Of a stretch of DNA of 54,355 bases, positions 10,145 through 17,748 are shown one piece after another. The stretch lies in contig CAJUSO010000020.1 of the NCBI GenBank assembly GCA_910588965.1, positions 1-54,355 of the forward strand, written 5' to 3'. Numbering within the stretch: position 1 is the first letter of the stretch; every line of letters begins with the position of its first letter. The notes below the pieces were generated by a model, which worked only from the letters and a program-made list of their open reading frames with translations, did not search any database and had not been told where the DNA came from. Source of the DNA: an uncultured Lachnospiraceae bacterium. Its GTDB lineage: Bacteria > Bacillota > Clostridia > Lachnospirales > Lachnospiraceae. Both the position numbers and the translations under genes were made by a program.

Positions 10145-10192
10145 GCATGCGCCAAGGAAATCCATCATACCTTTGATTGCCTTGGCGCATGC
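10145..10192 (-). terminator. 13-bp hairpin after the 101-residue ORF
   Basis: GCATGCGCCAAGG (10145-10157) and CCTTGGCGCATGC (10180-10192) form a perfect 13-bp stem with a 22-base loop. It begins one base after the stop of the upstream ORF, at the end of the binding-protein/permease operon. There is no T-run after it on the minus strand, so it may protect or process the mRNA and need not terminate it. Confidence 0.5.
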
Positions 10193-10193
10193 A

Positions 10194-10499
10194 TCATATA
10201 AATTTCCTTTTTGGGGGCTTAGGGAATTGCACAGGCTGCCATTTCTGGTAGCAAACCTTCTGGGCTTCTGCCGCCGGGATCCTACCGCTCACAAATTCTT
10301 GCGGCTGTTTCCATACGCCATAGCGCCTTCTTCTGCCCTTCCCTTTTTGCAGACCATTGCCTTCAGCTGCCATATCTTTTGCCAGCTGCCTGGAAATATA
10401 TTCTACATAGTTTGCCCCTTCCGCATCTATGGTTGCTGCCAATATAATTTTCCCTAGCTTCTCCAAAGCGCTTTTTTCCGCCTCTGCACATCTTGCCAT
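10194..10499 (-). CDS. Hypothetical basic protein, 101 residues
   Basis: I do not recognise the family. The ATG at 10499 is chosen because AGGAGG stands 7 bases before it. It lies 46 bases after the stop of the first sugar permease and is very likely the last gene of that transcript. The N-terminal half looks helical (MARCAEAEKSALEKLGKIIL), the C-terminal half is rich in K, R, Q, P and aromatic residues (GKGRRRRYGVWKQPQEF). No signal peptide or membrane segment is seen. It may be a spurious frame, but the ribosome binding site and position favour translation. Confidence 0.5.
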   Translation of the reverse strand: MARCAEAEKSALEKLGKIILAATIDAEGANYVEYISRQLAKDMAAEGNGLQKGKGRRRRYGVWKQPQEFVSGRIPAAEAQKVCYQKWQPVQFPKPPKRKFI

Positions 10500-10545
10500 G
10501 TTCCTGCCTCCTAACCGCCCTATCCTCAATTTTGTGGAAGGCTCC

Positions 10546-11388
10546 TTATTGCTGTACCTCTTTGCGCCTGGTTAGCCAGTTCTGCCCTAGCGCAATCACT
10601 GCCACCAGCACGAAAAATACCACAGCTTTCGCCTGCCCTACCCCTTCATACCCCGTCCTCCCATAAAAAGTACGGAAAATATTCAAGGCCAGCAGTTCCG
10701 ACATATTCGATGGCTCCCCGTTCGTCAGCGCCAGGTTCTGGTCGAACAGCTTAAACCCGTTCGTCAGTGTCAGGAAGGTGCAGATGGTAATGGAAGGCAT
10801 TACCATTGGGATTGTCACATGCCATAGGACCTGCCCCCTATGGGCGCCGTCCATCTTTGCGGCTTCCATCAGTTCCTCAGGGATATTCTGGATCCCTGCA
10901 ATATAAATAATCATCATATACCCAATCTGCTGCCAGCACACCAGGATTACCAGCCCCCAGAATCCATATTTGGAACTATAGGCCAGTGTCTTCTGGAAAT
11001 GCGCCAGAACACCGTTCAGCAATAGCTGCCAGATATAGCCCAGCACAATGCCGCCGATCAGGTTCGGCATAAAAAATACTGTCCGGAACCCGTTCCTTCC
11101 TGGGATTTTTTTCGTCAGAAGCAGCGCCACCGCAAATGCCAGCACATTGATAAGCAGCACAGACACAACCGTAAACGCTGCCGTATACCAGAGGGCATGC
11201 AAAAACGTGCTGTCTTCCAATACCTTAAAATAATTGCCAATCCCTACAAATTCCGCATCGGTGACCGTGGTAAATCTGCAGAAGGATAGGTAAATCCCCA
11301 TCAGGAATGGGAGGATAAACCCAATGGTAAACGCCGCCAACGTGGGCAGCGCAAAAATGGGAAAGTACTTTTTCAGCGATTTTTGCAT
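10546..11388 (-). CDS. Carbohydrate ABC transporter permease, MalF type
   Basis: A 280-residue permease with six hydrophobic segments. It starts MQKSLKKYFPIFALPTLAAF, a typical sugar-permease N-terminus. The EAA loop reads EELMEAAKMDGAHRGQVLWH. GGAGG precedes the ATG by 6 bases. It pairs functionally with the MalG-type permease at 2369-3208 and with the lipoprotein encoded just upstream. It is shorter than enterobacterial MalF and lacks its large periplasmic loop, as is normal for Gram-positive bacteria. Confidence 0.93.
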   Translation of the reverse strand: MQKSLKKYFPIFALPTLAAFTIGFILPFLMGIYLSFCRFTTVTDAEFVGIGNYFKVLEDSTFLHALWYTAAFTVVSVLLINVLAFAVALLLTKKIPGRNGFRTVFFMPNLIGGIVLGYIWQLLLNGVLAHFQKTLAYSSKYGFWGLVILVCWQQIGYMMIIYIAGIQNIPEELMEAAKMDGAHRGQVLWHVTIPMVMPSITICTFLTLTNGFKLFDQNLALTNGEPSNMSELLALNIFRTFYGRTGYEGVGQAKAVVFFVLVAVIALGQNWLTRRKEVQQ

Positions 11389-11408
11389 ACATAACCTCCA
11401 ATTTCCCT

Positions 11409-11504
11409 ATCTCAATCCATATATCCATGCATTTTTTCTTATCTCAACCCATATATCCATGCATTTTTTCCTATCTCAACCCATACATCCATGCATTGCT
11501 TGCA
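11409..11504. repeat. 32-bp tandem repeat, 3 units, just after the binding-protein stop
   Basis: Units at 11409-11440, 11441-11472 and 11473-11504. The consensus begins ATCTCAACCCATATATCC and continues ATGCATTTTTTCCT; units 1 and 2 differ at two or three bases and the third diverges at its end. The array fills the gap between the sugar-binding protein (stop at 11514) and the permease (start at 11388). Genes for binding proteins are often followed by structures that lower expression of the permease, so an effect on mRNA stability is conceivable (inference). Confidence 0.8.
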
Positions 11505-11513
11505 GCATGGGGC

Positions 11514-12926
11514 TTATTCCTTCACCGCCTGGTATTCCAAAGCCCAGCCTTCTACGAAGGCCTTTTCCACATCTTCCCATTTCCCGGTTCCCTGCGCATA
11601 CTCCAGCAATGCGCTGCCCACGCCGTTTTTCCAGGCTTCCGAGGGCATCGTGCTGAACACCCAGGGGATTGGGTCTTTCCCGGCGTCCATAGATTCGTTA
11701 GAGGCAGCGATTAATGGGTTCAGCGGCTGGTATTCCTCCGTAAAGGTGGTAAAGGGCGTCACAAACCCCATATCATCCCGGAAAGAAATGCGCCCCTGGT
11801 CTGAGGTGATGACCCATTCCAAAAACCCTAGCGTCGCATCAATGTCCTCCTGGGAGGCATTTTTATTTACGCACCAATAGTTCTCAGACCCTGTGCAGAG
11901 CCCTTGGTTTTCTTCCTCCCCCACGCCGATATAAATAGGCAGCATCCCCAGGTCCTCATCCGCCACCTCATTCCCTGTAATGTCATTGTAAGCCCATGTC
12001 CCGTTCTGGTAAAAGACCGCCTCGCCCATGGAAAATTCTGCTGCAGCATCGTCCCCTGTCATGCCAGACAGCATCGTAGGCTCTACCGTAGCGTCCGTGA
12101 TATACAGGTCCCATATGTTCCGGTAGGCGTCCAGATAGGTGCCCTGGATGGCTTCTGACATATCCTGCCCTTCCTCTTTGTATTCAAAGTAAATGGGGAG
12201 GTTGGCCAGATGGGTCTTAAACCGCCAGTCTGAAGAGCTGTCCATCCCTGCGGATGCAAATGCGCCGGCAATCCCCAGTTCTTCCCGCCTGGCCTGCATG
12301 TCGTCCGCCACTTCCTTGAGTTTTGCAAAGCTGTTAATCTCTGAGGCATCCTGGATTTTTGCCCCGTCCAGCCCGCAGTACTCCGATACCAGGGCCTTAT
12401 TATAAATCAGCCCATAGGTCTCAATGGCATAGGCTACGCCCTGCACTTGTCCATCTTCACTGATTAACGCAAAATCATCGCTTCTCAGGTTCTTATAGAT
12501 GGCGCTGTCCTTTAAGTCATAACAGTAGTCCTTCCAGGACGCCAAGCCCACCGGCCCATTCACCTGGAACAGGGTGGGAGCCTCGTCCTTTGCCATTTCC
12601 GATTTCAGCGTGGATTCATAGGTTCCGGATGCCGCTGTCTCAATGGTGACCGGAATCCCTGTCTCGTTGGAATATTCCTTAGCCAGATCTTTCCAGGCAT
12701 CCGCTTGCTCTGGCTTGAAATTCAGGTAGTATACGGAGCCGTTGTCTGCGGCCATCCCATTCCCGGAAACGCCGGCATCGCCTACGTTGCCTGCATTCCC
12801 ATCCTGGGCAGCGCCCCCATCCCCTGTATCATTGCCGCCTGGGTGGTTGTTTCCCGTGCCGCACCCTGTTACTGGCAGCACAGCCATCCCAGCCGCCAAT
12901 AATAACGATATCCATCTCTTTCTCAT
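11514..12926 (-). CDS. Extracellular sugar-binding lipoprotein of an ABC importer
   Basis: A 470-residue family 1 solute-binding protein. The start at 12926 is set by AGGAGG 7 bases upstream and gives a lipoprotein signal MRKRWISLLLAAGMAVLPVTGC with Cys22 as the lipid-carrying residue. A Gly/Asn/Asp-rich linker follows, then the two-lobed fold: VYYLNFKPEQADAWKDLAKE, FQVNGPVGLASWKDYCYDL, and GEAVFYQNGTWAYNDI, the usual ligand-cleft segments. It heads the operon with the MalF-type permease. The linked malQ suggests maltodextrins as cargo, but the ligand is inferred from the neighbours only. Confidence 0.92.
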   Translation of the reverse strand: MRKRWISLLLAAGMAVLPVTGCGTGNNHPGGNDTGDGGAAQDGNAGNVGDAGVSGNGMAADNGSVYYLNFKPEQADAWKDLAKEYSNETGIPVTIETAASGTYESTLKSEMAKDEAPTLFQVNGPVGLASWKDYCYDLKDSAIYKNLRSDDFALISEDGQVQGVAYAIETYGLIYNKALVSEYCGLDGAKIQDASEINSFAKLKEVADDMQARREELGIAGAFASAGMDSSSDWRFKTHLANLPIYFEYKEEGQDMSEAIQGTYLDAYRNIWDLYITDATVEPTMLSGMTGDDAAAEFSMGEAVFYQNGTWAYNDITGNEVADEDLGMLPIYIGVGEEENQGLCTGSENYWCVNKNASQEDIDATLGFLEWVITSDQGRISFRDDMGFVTPFTTFTEEYQPLNPLIAASNESMDAGKDPIPWVFSTMPSEAWKNGVGSALLEYAQGTGKWEDVEKAFVEGWALEYQAVKE

Positions 12927-12995
12927 CTTGCACCCTCCTGCATACGTTAAGGCCTTTCCCAGGCATCCTGGTAACGCGTATCTTCTCATATCTCT

Positions 12996-13037
12996 TATAT
13001 GCCGTTTAGTATGCTGTTTTTTTGCGGAATTATGCAA
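12996..13037 (-). promoter_or_regulatory. Conserved upstream element, copy B (before the sugar-binding protein)
   Basis: Near-identical to copy A at 3317-3360 (TATATGCCGTTTAGTATGC, then T7, then GCGGAATTATGCAA). It lies 70-111 bases upstream of the start codon. It carries TATGCCG and TATGCTG as direct half-sites 12 bp apart. The pair of copies suggests coordinate control of the split importer. Confidence 0.6.
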
Positions 13038-13110
13038 GGGGAGGTTTCTTTTGGTTAGGAAAGGCGGAAAATTCCCTTTATATGCAGCCAGGTTCCATGC
13101 TAGCCTGGCA

Positions 13111-13142
13111 CGAAAAAAAGAGCCAGGCTGGCTCTTTTTTTG
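13111..13142. terminator. Bidirectional intrinsic terminator
   Basis: The stem AGAGCCA/TGGCTCT (13119-13125, 13129-13135) with loop GGC is flanked by seven A on the left and seven T on the right, so it is a canonical terminator on both strands. It separates the sugar importer operon from the HTH gene region. Confidence 0.85.
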
Positions 13143-13676
13143 GTGATTGAATTTATTGCAGTCTTTCGGTTAATATTGTTATACGCAAACCGTAGTAGTT
13201 CGGACGGTGGACGTATCTTCCAGTAGCAGAGCTCCTTCCCCGGCGATAAGGGTTGCCGTTTTCGTAGTCGTTGGAATAGGGTTCACGTTCCCCGCCTTCA
13301 TAATGCAAAAAGGTATAATAATATTTTCTATCATCAACATAATTTTGTCAAAAAACCAATCAAAATATTTAACAATCTTTTGCATCTAACTTATTCCACT
13401 TTTATATACAAAAGTTGCATCCTTTTTCTTATTTTATCCCATTATGGCAACTGTATAGGATTGCCATAAATCCCAGATAGGAGCCTGTGGGGCTATTTAT
13501 AAATTTGCAATAAGGCTGTTTTGCTTTCCCTATGAAGGCAGTATGGTACATCTTCCCTGAAAATGCCAGGCATCCAGCCACAAATATGGCTTTGGCTGCT
13601 GTTATGCCTAAGCGTAGATGGCACTTCATACGTCCTGCATCCAAAGGCAGCCAGATACCACAAGCATGATGCTTAT
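13143..13676. other. Region without a clear gene; possible coding remnant near 13150-13310
   Basis: No start codon with a ribosome binding site gives a convincing protein. On the minus strand one frame at about 13150-13310 reads like real protein (EGGEREPYSNDYENGNPYRR, then GRSSATGRYVHRPNYYG), rich in Tyr, Arg, Gly and Asn and ending just before the bidirectional terminator. It has no start codon and may be the 3' remnant of a lost gene. A TTGACA lies upstream of it on the minus strand. An ATGGCAA/TTGCCAT inverted repeat sits near 13444-13468. Confidence 0.3.
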
Positions 13677-13997
13677 CTATTCCCCGCAGAAACAAACGTT
13701 CTTAAAATATACCAACATCCTGCTGTTGGCAGGGGACATCCGCTTTTTCCTACAGCTTCCTTTCGGCCTTTTCCCAACCAGGAAATCTTCCATATGTACC
13801 CTGCAGATCCTGCTTAGTATAAACAGGTGGTTCACCGTAGGCAGCGTCTGCCCTTTGAACCAGCGGTAAATAGGCTGCGGGCAGGAGAGGTGGAGGATAT
13901 GCTGGATATCCCGTACATCGTACCCAGCCTCTGCAAAAATCTGCTTGATCCGGATGCCGCTGCGTTCCATATCTATTGTTTCATACATTTCCGTCAT
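13677..13997 (-). CDS. Small HTH (XRE-like) transcriptional regulator
   Basis: A 106-residue DNA-binding protein. The core (YETIDMERSGIRIKQIFAEA, DVRDIQHILHL, PQPIYRWFKGQTLPTVNHLF) matches small Clostridial XRE-type regulators with a five-helix fold; recognition helix at PQPIYRWFKG. The ATG at 13997 is chosen because GAAGGTG lies 6 bases upstream; the frame is open to 14120 but the earlier ATGs lack a ribosome binding site. The C-terminus is basic and Cys-containing. It follows the 545-residue unknown gene by 123 bases, with a perfect inverted repeat between, possibly its own operator. Confidence 0.75.
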   Translation of the reverse strand: MTEMYETIDMERSGIRIKQIFAEAGYDVRDIQHILHLSCPQPIYRWFKGQTLPTVNHLFILSRICRVHMEDFLVGKRPKGSCRKKRMSPANSRMLVYFKNVCFCGE

Positions 13998-14015
13998 ACT
14001 GTCACCTTCTTCCTG

Positions 14016-14050
14016 CATTGGCTCCATAGACAGGAACCATGGAGCCAATG
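14016..14050. promoter_or_regulatory. Perfect 12-bp inverted repeat before the HTH gene
   Basis: CATTGGCTCCAT (14016-14027) and ATGGAGCCAATG (14039-14050), spacer 11 bases. It ends 18 bases upstream of the HTH start codon. It could be the operator of the HTH protein or a hairpin in its leader. No T-run follows, so it is not an intrinsic terminator of the upstream gene. Confidence 0.5.
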
Positions 14051-14120
14051 TTATAGGATACAGGCATGTCTCGGGCATGCCCCTGCTGCAGCCCAGGCGT
14101 CCCTGCCGCCATCCCTGCAT

Positions 14121-15758
14121 CTATGCATATAGCTTCCCCAATTCCTCTGCATATTGGTAAAGGTCGTCGTTTAGGACAAATGCCAGCACAATCTGATACA
14201 GGCCGTCACTGTCTGCCCGCACGCGAACCATCGGGTAGTAGCGCCCAAAGGCATCGGGGTTTCCCTCAATTTCAGAAAAAATCCGTATCCAGTCCCGGTC
14301 ACGGAGGAGGAGGCGCTCATTCTGTTCTGCCAGGAACAGGCACCTTTCCACTGGGGCCTGTTCCATTAATGAGGCATAATGCCCTTCCTGGAGCGTCCCA
14401 TGGTAAAACAGGAACGACTTCCCAAGGGCTTCCATCATCCCGGGCGCAACGGAGCTGCCCTTGCGGTATCCTATCAGGTCCCTATACTCAGAAACAGCGT
14501 ACTGCTTATGTTCTTCCTGCATTTCCTGCATCTGTTTCTCCATCACCTGGGTAAATACCTCTGCCGCGTCTGCCTGGAGCATTTCCGCTAAATCCTTTTC
14601 TGGCAAATTTGGCTGCGAAATGTCTATTTTGGGGGCGGCAGCCTCTTTCTCCAGGTATTGGTCAATGTAGGCATCCACATCGTATTGGCTGCCTATCCCC
14701 CTCCTCAGCGCTTCCCGTATGTTTTCTATGGGGATATAGCGGCTGACCTTGGGGTTATGCGCTGCGCCGAATGCGAATTCCGCAAATACGGACCAGATGC
14801 TGTAAGGCTGTGCGGAATCCTGCTGTATATCCAGATAGTCCGTCGTATTCTTATCCTTCAGATGGAGCTTGGAATTCATAATGGCCTTTAAAAACACCTC
14901 ATATTGGGGGTTCCCTTCTGGATCCTCGAAAGATACAATCCCGCATAATTCTTCCAAGCCAAAACCCAGCGACAGGTATTGCTTCAAATCCTGCAGGAAC
15001 CCCTTTGTCCCCATCCGGCACCTCCCAAACCTCTTTTCCCAATGCTTCTTTATATGGCCGGCCTGGAAATGTACCCGTTCAAAATCTGCAAACGCCTCAT
15101 CCTGTTCCCCAAGGTAAAATTTCTCAAATACGCCTACCTTTTCATCCGCCTCCAGGGGAAGGGCCTGGACGCGCCGGAACAGCCGCCCCATCTCACACCG
15201 TGCCGGGACGCGGATGGGATTGGGCAGATGCTGGTTGGCCATATCCACGGCTTTCTGGCATTGCCCTTTTGTAATATCCCCATAGATAAACGCCTTCTCA
15301 CCCAGCCTGTCCTCAATCAGGCAGGCCACTGCCAGCAGATACATATGGTATGGCTCTCCCTGGGTCTTCGCATCCCACAGGGAATAGGTATGCCCAAACA
15401 TTTCCTCTCCCCAATCATAATCCATATATGCCGGCACGGCCTCCATCATGGCGTCCCAAGCCTCTGGGTCTGCCTTCCTGCCGCCGGTCAGATCCCTGGG
15501 GATGTAATAGGTTTCCGCACATCCAAGGGTATCATAATCCATGCTGGTGTGCCACCCGAGGATTCTGTCACCCTGGAAGGAAACAGCCTCCCTCTCCCTT
15601 GTATGTACCACGCAAGGAACCTTTTTCCCGGCATACACCATATTCCCCCTTTCTGCAAAAGGAAATGCTTCCATCAGCAGCAGTGTTTCCTCATATACTT
15701 TTTCCCATTCTTCCTGTGTAATGCTCTTTGAAATGCTTTGGTGGATATAAATTCCCAT
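14121..15758 (-). CDS. Conserved hypothetical protein, 545 residues
   Basis: I do not recognise a characterised family. The protein is soluble and acidic, with no signal peptide or membrane segment. It starts MGIYIHQSISKSITQEEWEK, which I associate with uncharacterised Lachnospiraceae proteins. The middle holds EMFGHTYSLWDAKTQGEPYH and Cys-containing segments (GLEELCGIVSFEDPEG), the C-terminal third a Gln/Glu/Met-rich helix (MEKQMQEMQEEHKQYAVSEY) that may form a coiled coil. It is transcribed toward the small HTH gene. Upstream are a TATAAT (15842-15847, minus strand) and a palindrome at 15869-15887. Confidence 0.8.
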   Translation of the reverse strand: MGIYIHQSISKSITQEEWEKVYEETLLLMEAFPFAERGNMVYAGKKVPCVVHTREREAVSFQGDRILGWHTSMDYDTLGCAETYYIPRDLTGGRKADPEAWDAMMEAVPAYMDYDWGEEMFGHTYSLWDAKTQGEPYHMYLLAVACLIEDRLGEKAFIYGDITKGQCQKAVDMANQHLPNPIRVPARCEMGRLFRRVQALPLEADEKVGVFEKFYLGEQDEAFADFERVHFQAGHIKKHWEKRFGRCRMGTKGFLQDLKQYLSLGFGLEELCGIVSFEDPEGNPQYEVFLKAIMNSKLHLKDKNTTDYLDIQQDSAQPYSIWSVFAEFAFGAAHNPKVSRYIPIENIREALRRGIGSQYDVDAYIDQYLEKEAAAPKIDISQPNLPEKDLAEMLQADAAEVFTQVMEKQMQEMQEEHKQYAVSEYRDLIGYRKGSSVAPGMMEALGKSFLFYHGTLQEGHYASLMEQAPVERCLFLAEQNERLLLRDRDWIRIFSEIEGNPDAFGRYYPMVRVRADSDGLYQIVLAFVLNDDLYQYAEELGKLYA

Positions 15759-15841
15759 ATCTGTCTCCTTTCCTGGCTTGCCTGGTCTGTCCAGGCATTG
15801 TATGATTGTCAGGCCATTCCCTCCGTTGCCTACCTGATTCC

Positions 15842-15887
15842 ATTATACCCTGCTTTGTTCCTTTTGGCATTGGACAGTTAGTCCAAT
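15842..15887 (-). promoter_or_regulatory. -10 box and upstream palindrome before the 545-residue gene
   Basis: On the minus strand TATAAT occupies 15842-15847, without a good -35 box. Just upstream is the perfect palindrome ATTGGAC-N5-GTCCAAT (15869-15887). A weak -35 with an adjacent dyad is the pattern of an activated promoter. It could also serve the divergent Nudix gene at 16063. Confidence 0.45.
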
Positions 15888-16062
15888 CCTGCTGAAATCC
15901 AATGCAGGTGCATCGGCACTTTCCCATTGACGCACCTGCCATTTTGTGTATACTTATAGATAGCTGGCATAATCTTTTTGTCCGGCAAGGCTTATGCTTA
16001 GATACATAAGGGTAATCTATATACTATTATAACAGAAATAGAAACAATGGAGGGAATTTCAT

Positions 16063-16842
16063 ATGTCAGATTTAAAAGATAGAAATGGATTGACAGAAAC
16101 GGAATACATGGCATCTTACCGCAGGGGGGACTGGCCCCTCCCTTCGGTTACGGCTGACCAGGTCTTAATCAGCCCGGATGGCGGAAGTTACGATATCCTG
16201 TTAATCCGCCGGGGCGGGCATCCCTGCATCGGCCAATGGGCGCTCCCCGGCGGGTTTGTCAATGAAGAGGAGCCGCCCTGGAAGGCTGCTGCCCGGGAAC
16301 TGGAAGAGGAGACAAGCCTATCCGGCCTGCAGTCCATCCTCCTGGGCGTCTTTGGCGACCCAGGCCGCGATATCCGGGGATGGACTGTCACCTGTGCCTA
16401 CTGTTCCCTCGTAGACAGAAGGAAGCTAAAGCCCAAAGCTGGGGATGATGCCAGGGAGGCCCGCTGGTTCCGTCTGTCCTGGGAACGGCCGGACGGCCTG
16501 CTGCGCATATTCCTAACAGGCCCGGAAGCTGGCACCGGGCAGCAGCAGGGCACAGCAGCCGATGCCAGGCAGCAGGGACCGGAAGCCAGTGCCAAACAGC
16601 AGGATGGCTGGAATGGCACAAGAACTGGCACCGGGCAGCAGGGACCGGAAGCCAGTGGCAAGCAGCAGGATGGACTGCACGGCGGCTGTGTCCTTACCGC
16701 TTTGCTGCGCCCCATGACATTGGAAAATCCCCTGGGGCAGGATACCCATTATGAACTGCTGGAAAACCAAGGGCTTGCCTTTGACCATGCGAAAATTATT
16801 GCAACTGCAATCCCCCATTTAGAGCGGCTCCCTATAAGCTAA
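16063..16842 (+). CDS. Nudix hydrolase with an inserted Gln/Gly-rich repeat
   Basis: A 259-residue Nudix protein; GGAGGG stands 8 bases before the ATG. The Nudix box is intact (GGFVNEEEPPWKAAARELEE, then ET), giving the metal-binding REXXEE. Such enzymes hydrolyse nucleoside diphosphates linked to other groups; the substrate here is not predictable, with ADP-ribose or an NAD-related compound possible. Between residues ~150 and ~205 there is a low-complexity insert made of copies of GTGQQGPEASGKQQDG that interrupts the C-terminal part of the domain; the fold resumes at GGCVLTALLRPMTLENPLGQ. The insert arose by tandem duplication with periods of 66 and 96 bases, both multiples of 3. Confidence 0.88.
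   Translation: MSDLKDRNGLTETEYMASYRRGDWPLPSVTADQVLISPDGGSYDILLIRRGGHPCIGQWALPGGFVNEEEPPWKAAARELEEETSLSGLQSILLGVFGDPGRDIRGWTVTCAYCSLVDRRKLKPKAGDDAREARWFRLSWERPDGLLRIFLTGPEAGTGQQQGTAADARQQGPEASAKQQDGWNGTRTGTGQQGPEASGKQQDGLHGGCVLTALLRPMTLENPLGQDTHYELLENQGLAFDHAKIIATAIPHLERLPIS
16530..16680 (+). repeat. In-frame internal repeat of the Nudix gene
   Basis: GGCACCGGGCAGCAG occurs at 16531 and 16627 (96-base period) and CAGCAGGGACCGGAAGCCAG at 16570 and 16636 (66-base period). Both periods keep the reading frame. The encoded stretch is Gln, Gly, Ala and Lys rich and probably disordered. Confidence 0.75.
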
Positions 16843-16906
16843 TCCTGCTTTTCCAAGCCAGGCGGGAATGCATAAGATACTGAACCCTTTCCCGCTTTTG
16901 CATGCA

Positions 16907-17129
16907 AAGCGTATGGGAAGCCTTTCCCGCCTCCTTAGGTATGTACAGCATACGGGAACCTTTTCCCCCTCCTTAGGTGCGCAGCATATGGGAAGCTTTT
17001 TCTGCCTCCTTAGGCATGCGCAGCATACGGGAACTTTTCCGCTTTTTAAGCAATGTGTAGCATATCGGAACTTTTCCGCTTTTTTAAGCAATGTGTAGCA
17101 TACGGGAACTTTTTCCGCTTTTTTAGGCC
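16907..17129. repeat. 36-39-bp tandem array, 6 units, downstream of the Nudix gene
   Basis: Units start at 16907, 16946, 16982, 17021, 17058 and 17096, with a degenerate one before them. The recurring pattern is CAGCATACGGGAACTTTTCC followed by a pyrimidine-rich stretch and TTAGGCATG or TTAAGCAATG. Unit lengths of 39, 36, 39, 37, 38 and 34 bases do not keep a frame. The open frame on the opposite strand (16819-17244) is an accident of the repeat. Confidence 0.85.
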
Positions 17130-17134
17130 AAAAC

Positions 17135-17171
17135 TGCCGCCAGGGAAATCCAACCGTTTTCCCTGGCGGCA
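17135..17171. terminator. 14-bp hairpin between two repeat arrays
   Basis: TGCCGCCAGGGAAA (17135-17148) pairs with TTTCCCTGGCGGCA (17158-17171) across a 9-base loop. It is strong enough to stop or stabilise transcripts from either side, although no long T-run follows. It probably marks the end of the Nudix transcript. Confidence 0.5.
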
Positions 17172-17226
17172 TAGGTTTACCTGTGCAATTTTGCACCCAT
17201 CTGCTGTACTCTTGATATGGCTGGCG

Positions 17227-17414
17227 TTTCATGCCCATAGGCAATGCCTTGGGTCACGTTCCGTTCCATGCCCATAAGCAATGCCTTGGGTCACGTTCCG
17301 TTCCATGCCCATAGGCAATACCCTTGGTTTAGGTTTCATCTTATGTCCATAGGCAATGCCCTTGGGCTAGGTTCTGATCCATGCCCATAGGCATTGCTTT
17401 TGGGCCAGGTTTCC
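17227..17414. repeat. 37-bp tandem array, 5 units, next to a membrane-protein stop codon
   Basis: Units start at 17227, 17264, 17301, 17341 and 17378 with lengths 37, 37, 40, 37 and 37. Units 1 and 2 are almost identical (TTCCATGCCCATAAGCAATG, then CCTTGGGTCACGTTCCG); later ones diverge. The array ends 8 bases from the stop codon (17422) of the minus-strand operon, so it is that operon's 3' flank. Confidence 0.85.
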
Positions 17415-17421
17415 TTTTTGC

Positions 17422-17748
17422 TTAGTAGTAGGCAATCCCATACTGTGCATAATAATCCATACCATACTCTAATATCCCCATCCCCACTGAAAAACAGGCC
17501 AGCAGGATTACGAGGAAAACCGCCCCCTTGTCATATTTCAGCACTTCCTCCTCCCCGTTGCCGTTTTCCTTATGGATATTTGAGCCAATCATTTCACAGC
17601 CCAGTGAGATTAATATCAGCGGCCATAGCTTCATAATCACTTGCAGGGATAATGCAGGATAAAACATATGCACCATAAACAGGAGGCCGAAGAACACCAG
17701 TAGAATCCCACAGGTAATGCTCCCAACTCTGCGTACCCTCATTTCCAC
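17422..17748 (-). CDS. Small membrane protein of the sigma-factor operon
   Basis: 108 residues with hydrophobic segments near residues 9-28, 38-55 and 74-95. It resembles the short transmembrane region found in LiaI/LiaF-like and DUF5668-like stress proteins, but I cannot assign a family firmly. Its start overlaps the end of the upstream gene (17739-17748), which indicates translational coupling. It is the last gene of the ECF sigma operon and may belong to an envelope-stress response. Confidence 0.75.
   Translation of the reverse strand: MEMRVRRVGSITCGILLVFFGLLFMVHMFYPALSLQVIMKLWPLILISLGCEMIGSNIHKENGNGEEEVLKYDKGAVFLVILLACFSVGMGILEYGMDYYAQYGIAYY

Noticed and set aside
16819..17244. Cys-rich 141-residue ORF on the minus strand
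   Set aside because: It is translated tandem repeat whose unit lengths are not multiples of three; it has no ribosome binding site and overlaps the Nudix end.
16907..17414. CRISPR array
   Set aside because: Units are contiguous and degenerate, without unique spacers, and no cas genes are near.
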